A stretch of DNA of 40,269 bases from a virus, in the IMG/VR virus record IMGVR_UViG_3300034272_001940, positions 1-40,269 of that record; one strand, 5' to 3'. Every line of letters starts with the position of its first letter. Position 1 is the stretch's first letter. Both the position numbers and the translations under genes were made by a program. Shown in pieces: positions 1 to 9,100 of this stretch. Below the pieces are notes generated by a model that worked only from the letters and a program-made list of their open reading frames with translations, was not told the DNA's origin and did not search any database.

Positions 1-626
1 AGGTCCAAGTATGTTTTCCAATCCCAAAATTTCTCAGGCACATGTCCCTTGAGCATGCTGTGACTGAGGTTGGACAGCGTTCTGAAAACCCGTTCGTCTG
101 ATGTATTCAACACCATTTCTGCTGCCAGCCGCACAGCATCATCAGGATGTGATTGTTCCAGATCTCGCAAGACATCTTTGAATTCATCAATCTTGTGCAG
201 GTTGGCCCAACGCAAGGCCTCTCTGCTGTCCAAAACAATGTCGGGTTCGCTTGTATAACTGAACACGTGGGCACCATCAATGGGAAAAATCACATAGGTT
301 TGGCCAAAAAATTTGGTCATCTGTGATCTACTTGTGGTGAAAATACTGTTGTGTCTCTGTGCCTGTATGCCCAACAAGCTTAACATATAATCAAATTGTT
401 GGCTATAATAGGGATCGCTGTCCTTGGGTTTGCGATCTTGCATGCTGTTGCCCACAAATGCTGGATAATCAGCGTTTCGTAGGCCTCTGTACAGCCATTT
501 TTGAGCACGCTGTACCTCTATTATGTATTTGGCACAGTGCCTGTCAATGAGGGCCAATACTTGTGTGGGGTCCTCCACTTGTAATTGGCTACCTGGAGTT
601 GGAACTTGTATTTCATCTATTTTCAT
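1..626 (-). CDS. ADP-ribosyltransferase-like phage protein, partial (cut at left window edge)
   Basis: The minus strand is open from an ATG at 626 to the window edge, giving 208 visible residues without a stop. Seen: a start MKIDEIQ, then LYRG at about residues 44-47, RKPKDSD at about 63-69, NSIFTTS at about 89-95, and FGQTYVIFP at about 102-110. An aromatic-R-G strand followed by an S-T-S-like strand is the pattern of R-S-E class ADP-ribosyltransferases, and phage proteins with this motif set are common beside T4-like tail genes. I could not assign the catalytic glutamate, so activity is inferred. The gene starts 4 bases after the stop of the upstream minus-strand gene (631-1416), which is a clear paralogue, so the two probably form one operon. 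No strong Shine-Dalgarno sequence is seen. It could instead be a structural or non-enzymatic relative. Confidence 0.6.
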   Translation of the reverse strand, partial: MKIDEIQVPTPGSQLQVEDPTQVLALIDRHCAKYIIEVQRAQKWLYRGLRNADYPAFVGNSMQDRKPKDSDPYYSQQFDYMLSLLGIQAQRHNSIFTTSRSQMTKFFGQTYVIFPIDGAHVFSYTSEPDIVLDSREALRWANLHKIDEFKDVLRDLEQSHPDDAVRLAAEMVLNTSDERVFRTLSNLSHSMLKGHVPEKFWDWKTYLD

Positions 627-630
627 AATA

Positions 631-1416
631 TCAACCCGGTTGTTGGGAGTAATCAATACCCCATAGTTTTTCTATCCATCTACCAAAAATTGCACCCTTG
701 AGTGCAATGTAGGATCCACTAATGAGTATTTCCACTCCCTTGTGCATGGCCAAGTCCAATTGTTGTGCCATGGGGCTATAGTTGGCAATAAATTCACTCA
801 TGCTGCTGAGAGCTTGCTCTCGATCTTTATCCAAAACAATATCTTTTTGTTTAGTATATGTGTAGTGAAATTGATTGTTTTTGGGAAAAATCAAATAAAT
901 GTCACCATACATATCAGCTTGATCCAGATCAGTGCTGACAAATATGCTGTTGCTGCGCAAAGCCTTGAAGTTCAGTTCACGCAGATAATCATCAAATTTT
1001 GCTGTGAGTTCAGGATCACTGTCCTTGGGTTTTCTATTTGTTTTGGTAACACCACTGAAGGCTGCGCCTCTATCTGTCATGCCACTCAGCAAAAATTTTT
1101 GCGTTTTTTTGTTGAGGCCAAGTATTGTGCTGCACTCTTGTTCAATTGTTTTGAGTATTTCTCCAGCTTTGGGTGGTTGTTGTTTCAGGATTTTGTGCAT
1201 GGTAGCGTATACATGAGCCAACTGTTGATTGAGATCATGCATCTGTGTATTCAATTTGGTTTTGTCTGGACTATTTTTGTCAGCCCAAAACCAATCATTT
1301 GCAACTTTGGCATATTCTGCTTGGAGTCTAACCTTTTCTTTTTCCAGGTCATCCAACTCAGTTTGAATTTTGGTTTTATACTCTGTATTTGAAAGTTGGA
1401 TCTCGTTTATTCTCAT
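631..1416 (-). CDS. ADP-ribosyltransferase-like phage protein with N-terminal coiled coil
   Basis: A 261-residue protein. Residues about 15-80 are rich in E, K, Q and L and look like a coiled coil. The C-terminal half repeats the motifs of the neighbour at 1-626: DRG near residue 115, RKPKDSDP near 128-135, RSNSIFVSTD near 154-163, YGDIYLIFP near 169-177 and DIVLDKDRE near 190-198. Both proteins also start alike (MRINEIQ and MKIDEIQ), so they arose by tandem duplication. The R / S-T-S pattern suggests an ADP-ribosyltransferase fold, which in phages can modify host proteins; no substrate can be read from the sequence. A TGTAAATA box (1441-1448, minus) lies 25 bases upstream of the ATG and may be a late promoter. 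The gene is divergent from gp25. Confidence 0.6.
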   Translation of the reverse strand: MRINEIQLSNTEYKTKIQTELDDLEKEKVRLQAEYAKVANDWFWADKNSPDKTKLNTQMHDLNQQLAHVYATMHKILKQQPPKAGEILKTIEQECSTILGLNKKTQKFLLSGMTDRGAAFSGVTKTNRKPKDSDPELTAKFDDYLRELNFKALRSNSIFVSTDLDQADMYGDIYLIFPKNNQFHYTYTKQKDIVLDKDREQALSSMSEFIANYSPMAQQLDLAMHKGVEILISGSYIALKGAIFGRWIEKLWGIDYSQQPG

Positions 1417-1440
1417 GATGTTCTCTAGGATACCAGATCA

Positions 1441-1448
1441 TATTTACA
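1441..1448 (-). promoter_or_regulatory. Candidate T4-type late promoter for the ART-like operon
   Basis: TGTAAATA on the minus strand differs at one position from the T4 late consensus TATAAATA and sits 25 bases before the ATG at 1416. This is a motif match only. Confidence 0.35.
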
Positions 1449-1476
1449 AATGTTTATCCCAGCTGATTATAGGTAG

Positions 1477-1484
1477 GGTAAATA
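1477..1484 (+). promoter_or_regulatory. Candidate late-promoter-like box before gp25
   Basis: GGTAAATA matches 6 of 8 positions of the T4 late consensus and points toward gp25, but it ends only 8 bases before the ATG. If used, the transcript would be nearly leaderless for gp25, so it may instead be fortuitous. The upstream AGGTAGGG (1471-1478) could act as a distant Shine-Dalgarno sequence. Confidence 0.2.
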
Positions 1485-1492
1485 TTGTCACA

Positions 1493-1888
1493 ATGGCAAA
1501 TTCAGCAAGCAACAGGGTGTTTGTGGGCTACAGCAGCGTAGACACCAGTATCAAGCAAACACAATACACAGATCTGGACCTGATCAAAAGAGATTTGATC
1601 AATCATTTTTATACCAGAAAAGGTGAACGTGTGATGATGCCCACTTTTGGAAGTATAATCTGGGATATGATTTTTGAACCCATGACTGCTGACAATGTGA
1701 CCCTTATTGTGGATGACAGCACAAACATTGTGCAACAGGACACTAGAGTGAATCTGCAAAGCATCAATTTGGTGGAATATGATCATGGCATTCAACTGCA
1801 AATGAACATATACTACCAGCCCCTGGATATAGTAGAGGCATTCAGCCTGGATTTTGACCGTAGAACTGTGGAAGCCACCTCATCATGA
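1493..1888 (+). CDS. 25: Baseplate wedge subunit, T4 gp25 family
   Basis: A 131-residue protein, almost exactly the length of T4 gp25 (132). The family (also TssE of type VI secretion) forms the inner baseplate wedge with gp6 and gp7 and links the wedge to the tail sheath. Visible family features are the helix LDLIKRDLINHFYTRKGER (about residues 24-42), the loop MMPTFGSIIWDMIFEP (about 44-59) and a C-terminal beta region ending in a strand rich in Q, I and Y. An upstream in-frame ATG at 1370 exists, but the extra 41 residues look random and overlap the divergent gene, so 1493 is chosen. The stop codon overlaps the ATG of the relic gp6 start (ATGA at 1885-1888), showing that gp25 and gp6 were once translationally coupled. 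Confidence 0.9.
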   Translation: MANSASNRVFVGYSSVDTSIKQTQYTDLDLIKRDLINHFYTRKGERVMMPTFGSIIWDMIFEPMTADNVTLIVDDSTNIVQQDTRVNLQSINLVEYDHGIQLQMNIYYQPLDIVEAFSLDFDRRTVEATSS

Positions 1889-1923
1889 GCCAATCACTGA
1901 GACAAACCAACCTTGAGAACTAA
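1885..1923 (+). pseudogene. Relic of the original gp6 start (12 codons)
   Basis: Overlapping the gp25 stop as ATGA, this mini-frame encodes MSQSLRQTNLEN and stops. The intact gp6 gene at 2752 begins MSQSIRQTNLFLGQDW. Nine of the first ten residues are identical, so this is the displaced original 5' end of gp6, cut after the tenth codon. At the DNA level only 17 of 30 bases agree, because nearly every codon except ATG and CAA is a different synonym (for example TCA versus AGT for serine and AGA versus CGT for arginine). It is positioned for coupled translation after gp25, but its product should be only 12 residues. Confidence 0.85.
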
Positions 1924-1931
1924 ATAGGTGT

Positions 1932-1961
1932 GTGTCAGGAGGGTTGCGCCCCTCCTGACAC
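1932..1961 (+). other. Strong 12-bp hairpin between gp6 relic and HNH gene
   Basis: GTGTCAGGAGGG (1932-1943) pairs perfectly with CCCTCCTGACAC (1950-1961) around the loop TTGCGC. No T run follows, so it is not a standard intrinsic terminator. It could stabilise an RNA end, attenuate read-through from gp25 or be part of the element's RNA structure. The 5' arm contains AGGAGG, which the fold would hide, but no start codon follows it at a useful distance. Confidence 0.6.
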
Positions 1962-1991
1962 CTAAACGCTCAATGGAGGAGCATCTAGCCT

Positions 1992-2701
1992 ATGAAATTA
2001 TTTATCAGTGTAGGATTGCCTGTTGACAATCCTTTTATAGTCAACAAATATACATATTGGTACTATGCCATTATATCTTCAGCCTGTTCAAGGCACAATA
2101 TAGAAGGATATAAAGAGCAACATCATATCATACCCGATTGTTTTTTATCAACAATAGAAGTAAAGGATCTAGACCAGGCTGGCTTCCTGGTGATTCAAAC
2201 GATTCAAGCAATTTGGTACAGCTAACATCAAAGGAACATTTTATCTGTCATTGGCTTTTGACAAAAATGGTAACTGGACAAGCCTATTACAAAATGGAAA
2301 GAGCTTTGTGGATGTTGAGCTATGCCTCCTATGGAAGACCTCGCATTTGTAGTTCTGCACATTATTCAAGAGCTAAACTTGCAGCAATCCTACACAAATT
2401 ACATAAACCATCTCCTAAAAAAAATAAAAAATATGGTAAACAAAAAAATCCATATCAAGGACCACGGAACACTCCCAATTTAGGCAAATCTATACCAATG
2501 GAAACGAGAGAAAAAATAAGTAATAGCCTCAAAGGCCGTGTATCGCCTCGCAAAGGAAAAGTGGGAGAGCCCTCACCTAAAAGAGGGAAAGATTATGGTA
2601 AACAATCAAACCCTGCACCAAAAATAAAATGCCCTACTTGCCCCAAATTGATTAGCAGCAATAATTTAAACAGGCATATGCTGAAATGCAATATTGAATA
2701 A
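1992..2701 (+). CDS. HNH homing endonuclease, frame split at a U UUU UUA site
   Basis: The first frame starts at 1992 after GGAGGA (1975-1980) and carries EQHHIIPDCF (about residues 42-51); alone it stops at 2225 after 77 residues. The -1 frame continues the same domain: GWLPGDSNDSSNLVQLTS, then KEHFICHWLLTKM, then a NUMOD3-like repeat (ETREKISNSLKGR followed by SPRKGK) and a C-terminal CPTC..H..C zinc finger, stopping at 2701. Together they make a typical phage HNH homing endonuclease of about 236 residues: nuclease, DNA-binding repeats, zinc finger. The frames join at T TTT TTA (2141-2147), in phase for programmed -1 frameshifting; a lost T in the run (mutation or sequencing error) would look identical. 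Homing endonucleases cut an element-free allele so that repair copies the element. The target is inferred to be the gp6 5' end. Confidence 0.8.
2141..2147 (+). promoter_or_regulatory. Candidate -1 ribosomal frameshift site (U UUU UUA)
   Basis: The heptamer T TTT TTA lies with TTT and TTA as zero-frame codons, the exact phase required for -1 slippage. After the slip the next codon is ATC at 2147, entering the frame that completes the HNH domain. A 6-bp stem ACCAGG/CCTGGT lies roughly 25 bases downstream, further than the usual 5-9 base spacing, so the stimulator is uncertain. Confidence 0.45.
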
Positions 2702-2721
2702 TCTAGCAACTTAAAACCGTT

Positions 2722-2729
2722 GATAAATA
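2722..2729 (+). promoter_or_regulatory. Candidate T4-type late promoter for the relocated gp6 start
   Basis: GATAAATA matches 7 of 8 bases of the T4 late consensus TATAAATA and lies 22 bases before the gp6 ATG at 2752, in the cassette. Since the insertion uncoupled gp6 from gp25, a cassette-borne late promoter would restore expression. Motif match only. Confidence 0.45.
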
Positions 2730-2751
2730 ATCAATCAGTTGGGATATATTC

Positions 2752-5700
2752 ATGAGTCAAAGTATTCGTCAGACTAATTTATTTTTGGGGCAGGATTGGA
2801 CAGTAATTTACAACGCAATGAGTGCCATCAATTTTGCCGCATATGATTATGACACCATTCGTCAAGCCTTGATTGATTATATCAGAGTCAACTATCCAGA
2901 AGATTTCAATGACTGGATCAGCAGCAGTGAATTTGTGGCCATTATTGAAATGCTGGCTTATCTGGGAGGCAACCTGGCCTTTAGGGTGGATCTCAACACC
3001 CGAGAGAATTTCCTCACAACTGCACAGAGGCGTGAAAGCCTCATGCGCCTGGCAAGGTTCCTCAGCTACAACCCCAGAAGATGTTTGGCTGGACAAGGCT
3101 TGCTCAAGCTCACTCAGGTGAGAACAGATCAAACCATATATGACAGCAATGGCACCAACCTGCAAAACCTCACCATCAACTGGAATGACACCACCAATCC
3201 AGACTGGTATGAACAGTTTATTCTTGTTTTGAATGCAGCATTCCAGCCCAGCAATCCTTTTGGCCAGCCTGTGAAAAATGGCTCAGTGGGCAGCATCATT
3301 GCAGCCAGATATGACTTCAACAACACCACCAGCAACAATCTAGCGTATGCCTACAATGCCACTGTGAGTGGCACAAGAATGAATTTTGAGTTTGTGAATC
3401 CAGACTTTGAACCCGCAACTGGTGGCAGCATCAACACGGGCAGCAGTGGCTACTACAAAGAAAAAGCCCCCAATGTGTTCAACAGTTGGAGCATGATTTA
3501 CAGGAATGATGGCAATGGCAACAGCAGCACCAACACTGGATTCTTTGCCATGTTCAAACAAGGCACACTTGCATATACAGATTATTTGCTGGACACACCA
3601 GTGCCCAACAGAGTTATCGACATTGCAGCCACCAACGTAAACCAAAATGATGTGTGGGTGCAAACAGTGGATGACACAGGCATCCCCCTGTTAGATTGGA
3701 CCAAAGTTCCTGCAATTTTCAACAGCAATCTGGTTTACAATGATCTGGACCGACTGACCAGAAATATCTATCAGGTTGTCACAAGAGACGTCAATGGTGT
3801 GGACAGCATCAGTATTAGATTTGGTGATGGTAATTTTGGAAATGTGCCCACAGGCAGAATAAGAGTTTACTATCGCACCAGCAACAATCTCACATACACT
3901 GTGCAACCTCAGGACATGAGTTTCCAGAATCTCACACTGGGGTATCAGAGTCAGCTCAACACCATCAACAACCTCACCATGCAATACAGCTTGCAATATC
4001 CTGTTGCCAACAGCCTCAGTAGAGAAAGCAGCGATAGTATTAGAGAACGTGCGCCAGCTGTGTATTATGCACAAAATCGCATGGTGAACGGAGAAGATTA
4101 CAACGTATTTCCCCTGCAAAACAGCCAAGCCCTCAAAATCAAGGCAGTGAACAGAGTCTACAGTGGACAGAGCAGATTCCTTGACATAAATGATCCCACC
4201 AGCCAATACAGCAATGTCAAAGTATTCAGCGATGATGGGATCCTGTATCAGGAATATACACCTGTCTACAAAGAAGTTTTTGCCACCAGCAATCTCAACA
4301 CCAATCAGTTCATAGAAAGTGTGGTGCAACCTTTGCTGTCAGGCAGCACTGACACTGACAATGTGAATATAGGATTGAGAGATTTCTATCTGGAAAATTA
4401 TCCTTACTTTCCTGGCGGTGGACTTTATTGGCAACCCACTGGTGGCAGTGTTCCCAATGCTGCCCAGGGCCAATTTGTGTACACTAATTCCAACAGCACT
4501 GCTACTCCCACGCAAATATTTTTACCAGACAAGGAAAAAGGCTTGGTGACTGGCAGCATGGTGAAATTTACCAGAGAAGGTTGGGTAAATGTGGTGAACC
4601 AGGGCAGCAGCGAATTGGGCATCTACAGCACAATCTTGAGTAGACCTGTTAGCGAATATCTCACTGACACAGGAACTGTGAAAAACCTTGTGCAGCAAAT
4701 TATGCCTCCTATTAGAGTTACTTTGACCGAACAGGAAAAGGCCAGCATTTCCAATGCTGTGCAAGCCAAAAGAAATTTTGGCTTGCGTTATGACAACAGT
4801 GCCCAAACGTGGATTGTACTCAATGCACAAGACGTGGCCATCAATGCTGCATTCAGTTTGGACAATGCTGGTGATGTTAGCAAAACAAACATTGATGCCA
4901 GTTGGTTGGTGCAGTTTGTATATTTGGCCAATTTTGGTTGGCAAATCACAATGAGAGCACTCAATTATTATTTTGAGAGTGTGAGAGATGTGCAATTTTA
5001 TTTTGTGAATACACAAAAAGTAGTGGACAGTCAAACGCTAACCAGCCGCAGAGATAATGTGCGTATCCTTAAGAACAACATGGGCAGCAATGGCAGCTCA
5101 CTTGCTGATGATCAATATTGGGCAGTGCAGAGTCAACAAGTTTATCCTGATGGATACATAGAGCCCAGAGTGATCCAAGTGGTGTTCTGGGACAGCAACA
5201 ATGATAACCTGGTGGACAATCCTCAGTTGTTTGATGATTTGGTTACCAACAACAGCAGAGTGTTCTGGAAAAAAGCAAATGTGGAAGGTTTTGAGAGATG
5301 GAATCCCACCACAGTCAAATATCAGGTAAATCTTGTGGCTGATCTCACCAGTTTGCAACCTCCTGCAAACGTGGGTGATGTAGCATATGTGATCAATCCC
5401 GGTATATTCCTGGAATGCATCAACGCTAGTACACAAAGTTGGCAAGACATCAGCGCCAACTACAAAGCCAGATCAGGCACCAACCGTATAAATTATTGCT
5501 GGCAACACTTTGCAGGTAATGACAAACGTATTGATCCTGCTATCATGAACATAATTGACATATATGTGCTCACCAACAGCTACAACACAGCCATAAGAAA
5601 TTGGATCAGCAAGGGTAGACCCACAGATCCACAACCTCAACCACCCACGCCTGAAGATTTGCGCAGCAGCTTTGAAGAATTCAATGCCTACAAAATGATG

Positions 5701-6102
5701 ACAGATCAACTGATTTGGCATCCTATCAGATACAAACTGTTGTTTGGTGAGCAAGCAGATCCACAATTGCAGGCAGTATTCAAGGTTGTGAAAATACCCA
5801 GCAGCACCATTACTGATAGAGAAATCAAAAATCGCGTGATACAAGCCATTGATGATTTCTTCAATATTGCCAATTGGGATTTTGGCCAGAGCTTTTTCTT
5901 TACTGAACTGGCTGCCTATATTCACCAACAGATGGCAAATCTGCTCAGCAGTGTTGTGATAGTGCCTGCCAGCAGCAACAGCAAATTTGGCGATTTGTTT
6001 GAAATCAAAAGTGATCCTGATCAATTGTTCCTGAGTACAGCCAGAGTAACTGATGTACTGATAGTTCCTAACCTAAATCCAGCTGAGTTGAGAATAGCAT
6101 AA
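2752..6102 (+). CDS. 6: Baseplate wedge subunit, T4 gp6 family (baseplate J-like)
   Basis: An 1116-residue protein, much longer than T4 gp6 (660). gp6 connects neighbouring wedges and forms the ring that keeps the baseplate together around the hub. The N-terminal 110 residues carry the conserved pattern of marine T4-like gp6 proteins: SSEFVAIIEMLAYLGGNLAFR, then a segment with RENFLTTAQRRESLMRLA, then LSYNPRR. A baseplate-J-type core is seen around residues 421-470 (ESSDSIRERAPAVYY, NRMVNGEDYNVFP, ALKIKAVNRVYSG). The first ten codons are the recoded copy supplied by the HNH cassette; before the insertion the gene started at 1885. The Shine-Dalgarno sequence before 2752 is weak (TTGGGA). The stop overlaps the next start as TAATG at 6100-6104. 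Confidence 0.85.
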   Translation: MSQSIRQTNLFLGQDWTVIYNAMSAINFAAYDYDTIRQALIDYIRVNYPEDFNDWISSSEFVAIIEMLAYLGGNLAFRVDLNTRENFLTTAQRRESLMRLARFLSYNPRRCLAGQGLLKLTQVRTDQTIYDSNGTNLQNLTINWNDTTNPDWYEQFILVLNAAFQPSNPFGQPVKNGSVGSIIAARYDFNNTTSNNLAYAYNATVSGTRMNFEFVNPDFEPATGGSINTGSSGYYKEKAPNVFNSWSMIYRNDGNGNSSTNTGFFAMFKQGTLAYTDYLLDTPVPNRVIDIAATNVNQNDVWVQTVDDTGIPLLDWTKVPAIFNSNLVYNDLDRLTRNIYQVVTRDVNGVDSISIRFGDGNFGNVPTGRIRVYYRTSNNLTYTVQPQDMSFQNLTLGYQSQLNTINNLTMQYSLQYPVANSLSRESSDSIRERAPAVYYAQNRMVNGEDYNVFPLQNSQALKIKAVNRVYSGQSRFLDINDPTSQYSNVKVFSDDGILYQEYTPVYKEVFATSNLNTNQFIESVVQPLLSGSTDTDNVNIGLRDFYLENYPYFPGGGLYWQPTGGSVPNAAQGQFVYTNSNSTATPTQIFLPDKEKGLVTGSMVKFTREGWVNVVNQGSSELGIYSTILSRPVSEYLTDTGTVKNLVQQIMPPIRVTLTEQEKASISNAVQAKRNFGLRYDNSAQTWIVLNAQDVAINAAFSLDNAGDVSKTNIDASWLVQFVYLANFGWQITMRALNYYFESVRDVQFYFVNTQKVVDSQTLTSRRDNVRILKNNMGSNGSSLADDQYWAVQSQQVYPDGYIEPRVIQVVFWDSNNDNLVDNPQLFDDLVTNNSRVFWKKANVEGFERWNPTTVKYQVNLVADLTSLQPPANVGDVAYVINPGIFLECINASTQSWQDISANYKARSGTNRINYCWQHFAGNDKRIDPAIMNIIDIYVLTNSYNTAIRNWISKGRPTDPQPQPPTPEDLRSSFEEFNAYKMMTDQLIWHPIRYKLLFGEQADPQLQAVFKVVKIPSSTITDREIKNRVIQAIDDFFNIANWDFGQSFFFTELAAYIHQQMANLLSSVVIVPASSNSKFGDLFEIKSDPDQLFLSTARVTDVLIVPNLNPAELRIA

Positions 6103-9100
6103 TGACCAACAAGCCACGTCGCATAAGTGAATTTCTACCTGAAGTTCTACAAACTGACATACTACAAAAGTTTTTTGCTGCAACTGGAGATCAGTTGTTT
6201 CAGCCTGACAATGTGGAATATCTCAGTGCCTATATTGGCGAAAAACCTCCCTATTATGATCCCAACACTGACAAATATGTGAGTGAAATCAACAGAGATC
6301 GCAGAGATTATCAGCTGCCTCCCACCACAGTCAGTCGTGATCAAACCACCAATGAAGTCACCCATACACTGTTCTATGACGATCTCATCAACAAGTTGAG
6401 ATTTCAAGGAGCTCTTGTAAACGATCACAACAGATTGTTTGAAAATGAATACTACAGCTTTGGTGTGCCTATTGATCTGGACAAATTTGTCAACTATCAA
6501 AATTATGTGTGGCTGCCAGAAGGCCCCCTTGTGCTTACGTTGATTGAACCTCTTAATCCTCTCACAGCCATCATAGGTCAACAAACCTACAATTATGTGG
6601 GTTACTACACATATCCTGATCCTGCCAACCCAGATATTCTTGTTTACAACGAGGCAACTTCAGATAATCCGCTGGTTTTCACTAATGGCATCAAGGTACA
6701 ATTTTTCAATGATGTGACTATCAGCAACCGCAAGAACACATATATTGTGGAAGGTGTGGGTCAGAGTATAAGACTTGTGGCTGATAATTTGGAAACCTAT
6801 CTGGCATGGAGCAATCCTGAAGAATATGACAGCACGGTTTGGGATTATCCCAGCACATATAATGTGCCCAACTATATTTGTATGGGACGAGGTAGTGCCA
6901 ATGCCAATCCCTGGAGTCTGGGCAACAGATGGTTCCACAAGGATGTGCTCAAATACACCAACACAGTTTTGGAAAATTACAACCAGGCAGCAGGCAAACG
7001 TCCAATTTTGGAATTCCAGTATGACCTCAAACTGTGGAATTTTGCACAACGCAATAGAGGATTTATCACTCTAGTAGATACCACCAGCAAATATCTGTCA
7101 GACATAGATGGCCAATGGGTTACAACGATCTATCCCAGTGGCAGACGAGATTATCTGCAAATAGATGGAGTTACCCTTGACGACGACATGGTGATTTTGT
7201 TCACCAATCTCTTGGATCCCGAACAGAACAACAAATTATACAAAGTAACCAATGTGCGCAACAGCTATTACCCCTTGGTGAATCCCACACAACTGGGTCA
7301 GGTAATATTGGGATTGTTGCCCAATGGTGATGACATTATGGGTGCACCGGTTGATGGTGACGGAGTTTTGGTAACTGCTGGAAGTTTGGAATCCCCGACT
7401 GGTGCGCAGCATGTGAACACATATTGGTACTACAGCAGTGTAAGCCAAACATGGATCCAAGGTCAGAACCGACAAATCACAAGTGCTGTGGATCCCACCA
7501 GTGTGGCATATCGTGCAATTCTTAATCAAAGTCCTTTGTTTGATTTGTTTGACACACAGGGAAATTATCTGGGTAACAACAGCATATATCCCACCAACAA
7601 CTTTACTGGATGTAGTATTTTTGAATATGCCTCTAGCACCAGTTCTCCAGTGGATCCAGTATTGGGGTTTGCCACTGTTACTGAAAATCAGAGTGCAAGA
7701 AATTTTGTTTTTGCCAATACAATTGTTACTAACACATGGACTTATCAGCAAAATCTTGTATTACAGCCCATTCCTGGTTACAAGTTTTTTGCAAGAACCA
7801 ACCAAGGTGCCAGTTGGCAGTATCTCAACAATTGGCTCAAAAGCAGTGTGCCCAGCAGACAATATGTGGTAAATGAATTTGTCAGCGTTGATGATCAAAA
7901 TACATTTGTGATAGATCAAGCACCAGCTCTTGCAGTAAATCCACAAAATCCTGCCATTCTGGAACCCACTGTGCCAGGACCATTGCCTATTACTGTGAAT
8001 GTGGGAACAGAGTTACTGCAATTGAATGTGGATTACACAGTGACTGATCGCCAAGTGATTCTCAACACACCCTTGGCTGCCAACCAATTTGTCAAGATCC
8101 GCAGTTATGCAGGCATTCACAACAGTGTCTCAAATGGGTATTTTGAAATACCCAACAACTTGGCTGTTAACCCCAACAATCAGGACATTGAAACCATCAG
8201 TGTGGCCAGCCTGTTGCCACATTTTGAGAGTGTGATTTTAAATCAGGCAGGATTCCAAGGTAATGTGATTGGATCCAACAATTACAGGGATCTAGCACAA
8301 GATCAGAGTCTGGGCACTGTGCTGTTGCAAAACAGGGCTCCTATGCTCAAGCTCATGGGCACCAATGCAGTAAATCAAACAACCGCTCTGGACACCAGCA
8401 GCAGCCTTATTGATCCTTTTGCAGCAATGGTGTGGGCACAGGGAGAATACCTGCGCTTCTATAACAAAGTTGTCAACAGTCTCATGAACCTGTGGCTCAA
8501 CCAGGGATATACCACTGCTCAAACCCCCACGGCCTGGCTTGCGCAGGCCCTCACAACTGTGAACTTGGGCAAAACCAAGGCCAGTACCTGGGCCAACAGT
8601 GGATTTGATTTGACCAATGGTGCCTATTGCAGTGAACAGAGCACCAACCCCACATGGGTTCCTCCCAGTGCCACACGACTGGGTGTAACACCAGCATACT
8701 ATCCTGAAGTTTTTTATGACACAACACAACCCAATGAGCCATTGAGCATGAGATGTCACAATGGCGCAATAGTGGTAATGAAAGATTACAGTAATCAGGA
8801 TTTGGGAGAGATTGTCAACAACTTCAGGGTCACCAGTGACCCCGCTGCACTTACCAATCCAGTAGCACAGGCATGGCTGTTGTTTGAATTGCGCATGTAT
8901 GAAAGTTTGCCACTCAAATACAAGGATCCCCAAGTGCAATTGCCAGTGGATCTCAGGACTATTTTCAGCGGCAAATACAGAGTCACCAGTTATACTCGAC
9001 AGGATCAACTGGCAATACAAAGCCCCAGCTGGCAAAAGTGGTTGACCTTCAATCAGGTGGATGCGTTCAAAAACATCACATTTGATCTTGCAGATCCCTT

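Larger units (their letters stand above)
1915..2781 (+). mobile_element. HNH homing cassette inserted in the 5' end of gp6, carrying a replacement gp6 start
   Basis: The segment runs from the point where similarity to gp6 stops in the relic (after codon 10) to the end of the ten recoded gp6 codons. It holds a 12-bp hairpin, an HNH endonuclease frame, a GATAAATA box and a new ATG for gp6. The DNA is visibly more A+T rich than its neighbours, with A and T runs absent from the flanking tail genes, which suggests recent acquisition. Boundaries are inferred from the duplicated N-terminus; the right boundary could lie further inside gp6 (to about codon 20). Confidence 0.75.

Noticed and set aside
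2173-2192. ACCAGG/CCTGGT stem as frameshift stimulator
   Set aside because: It starts about 25 bases after the slippery site, beyond the usual spacing, and is short; kept only as a remark in the HNH entry.
1915-2751. Group I intron in gp6
   Set aside because: The HNH gene and the CTAAACG stretch recall phage introns, but only about 50 bases follow the HNH gene, no P/Q/R/S core is seen by eye, and the duplicated recoded gp6 start makes splicing unnecessary.
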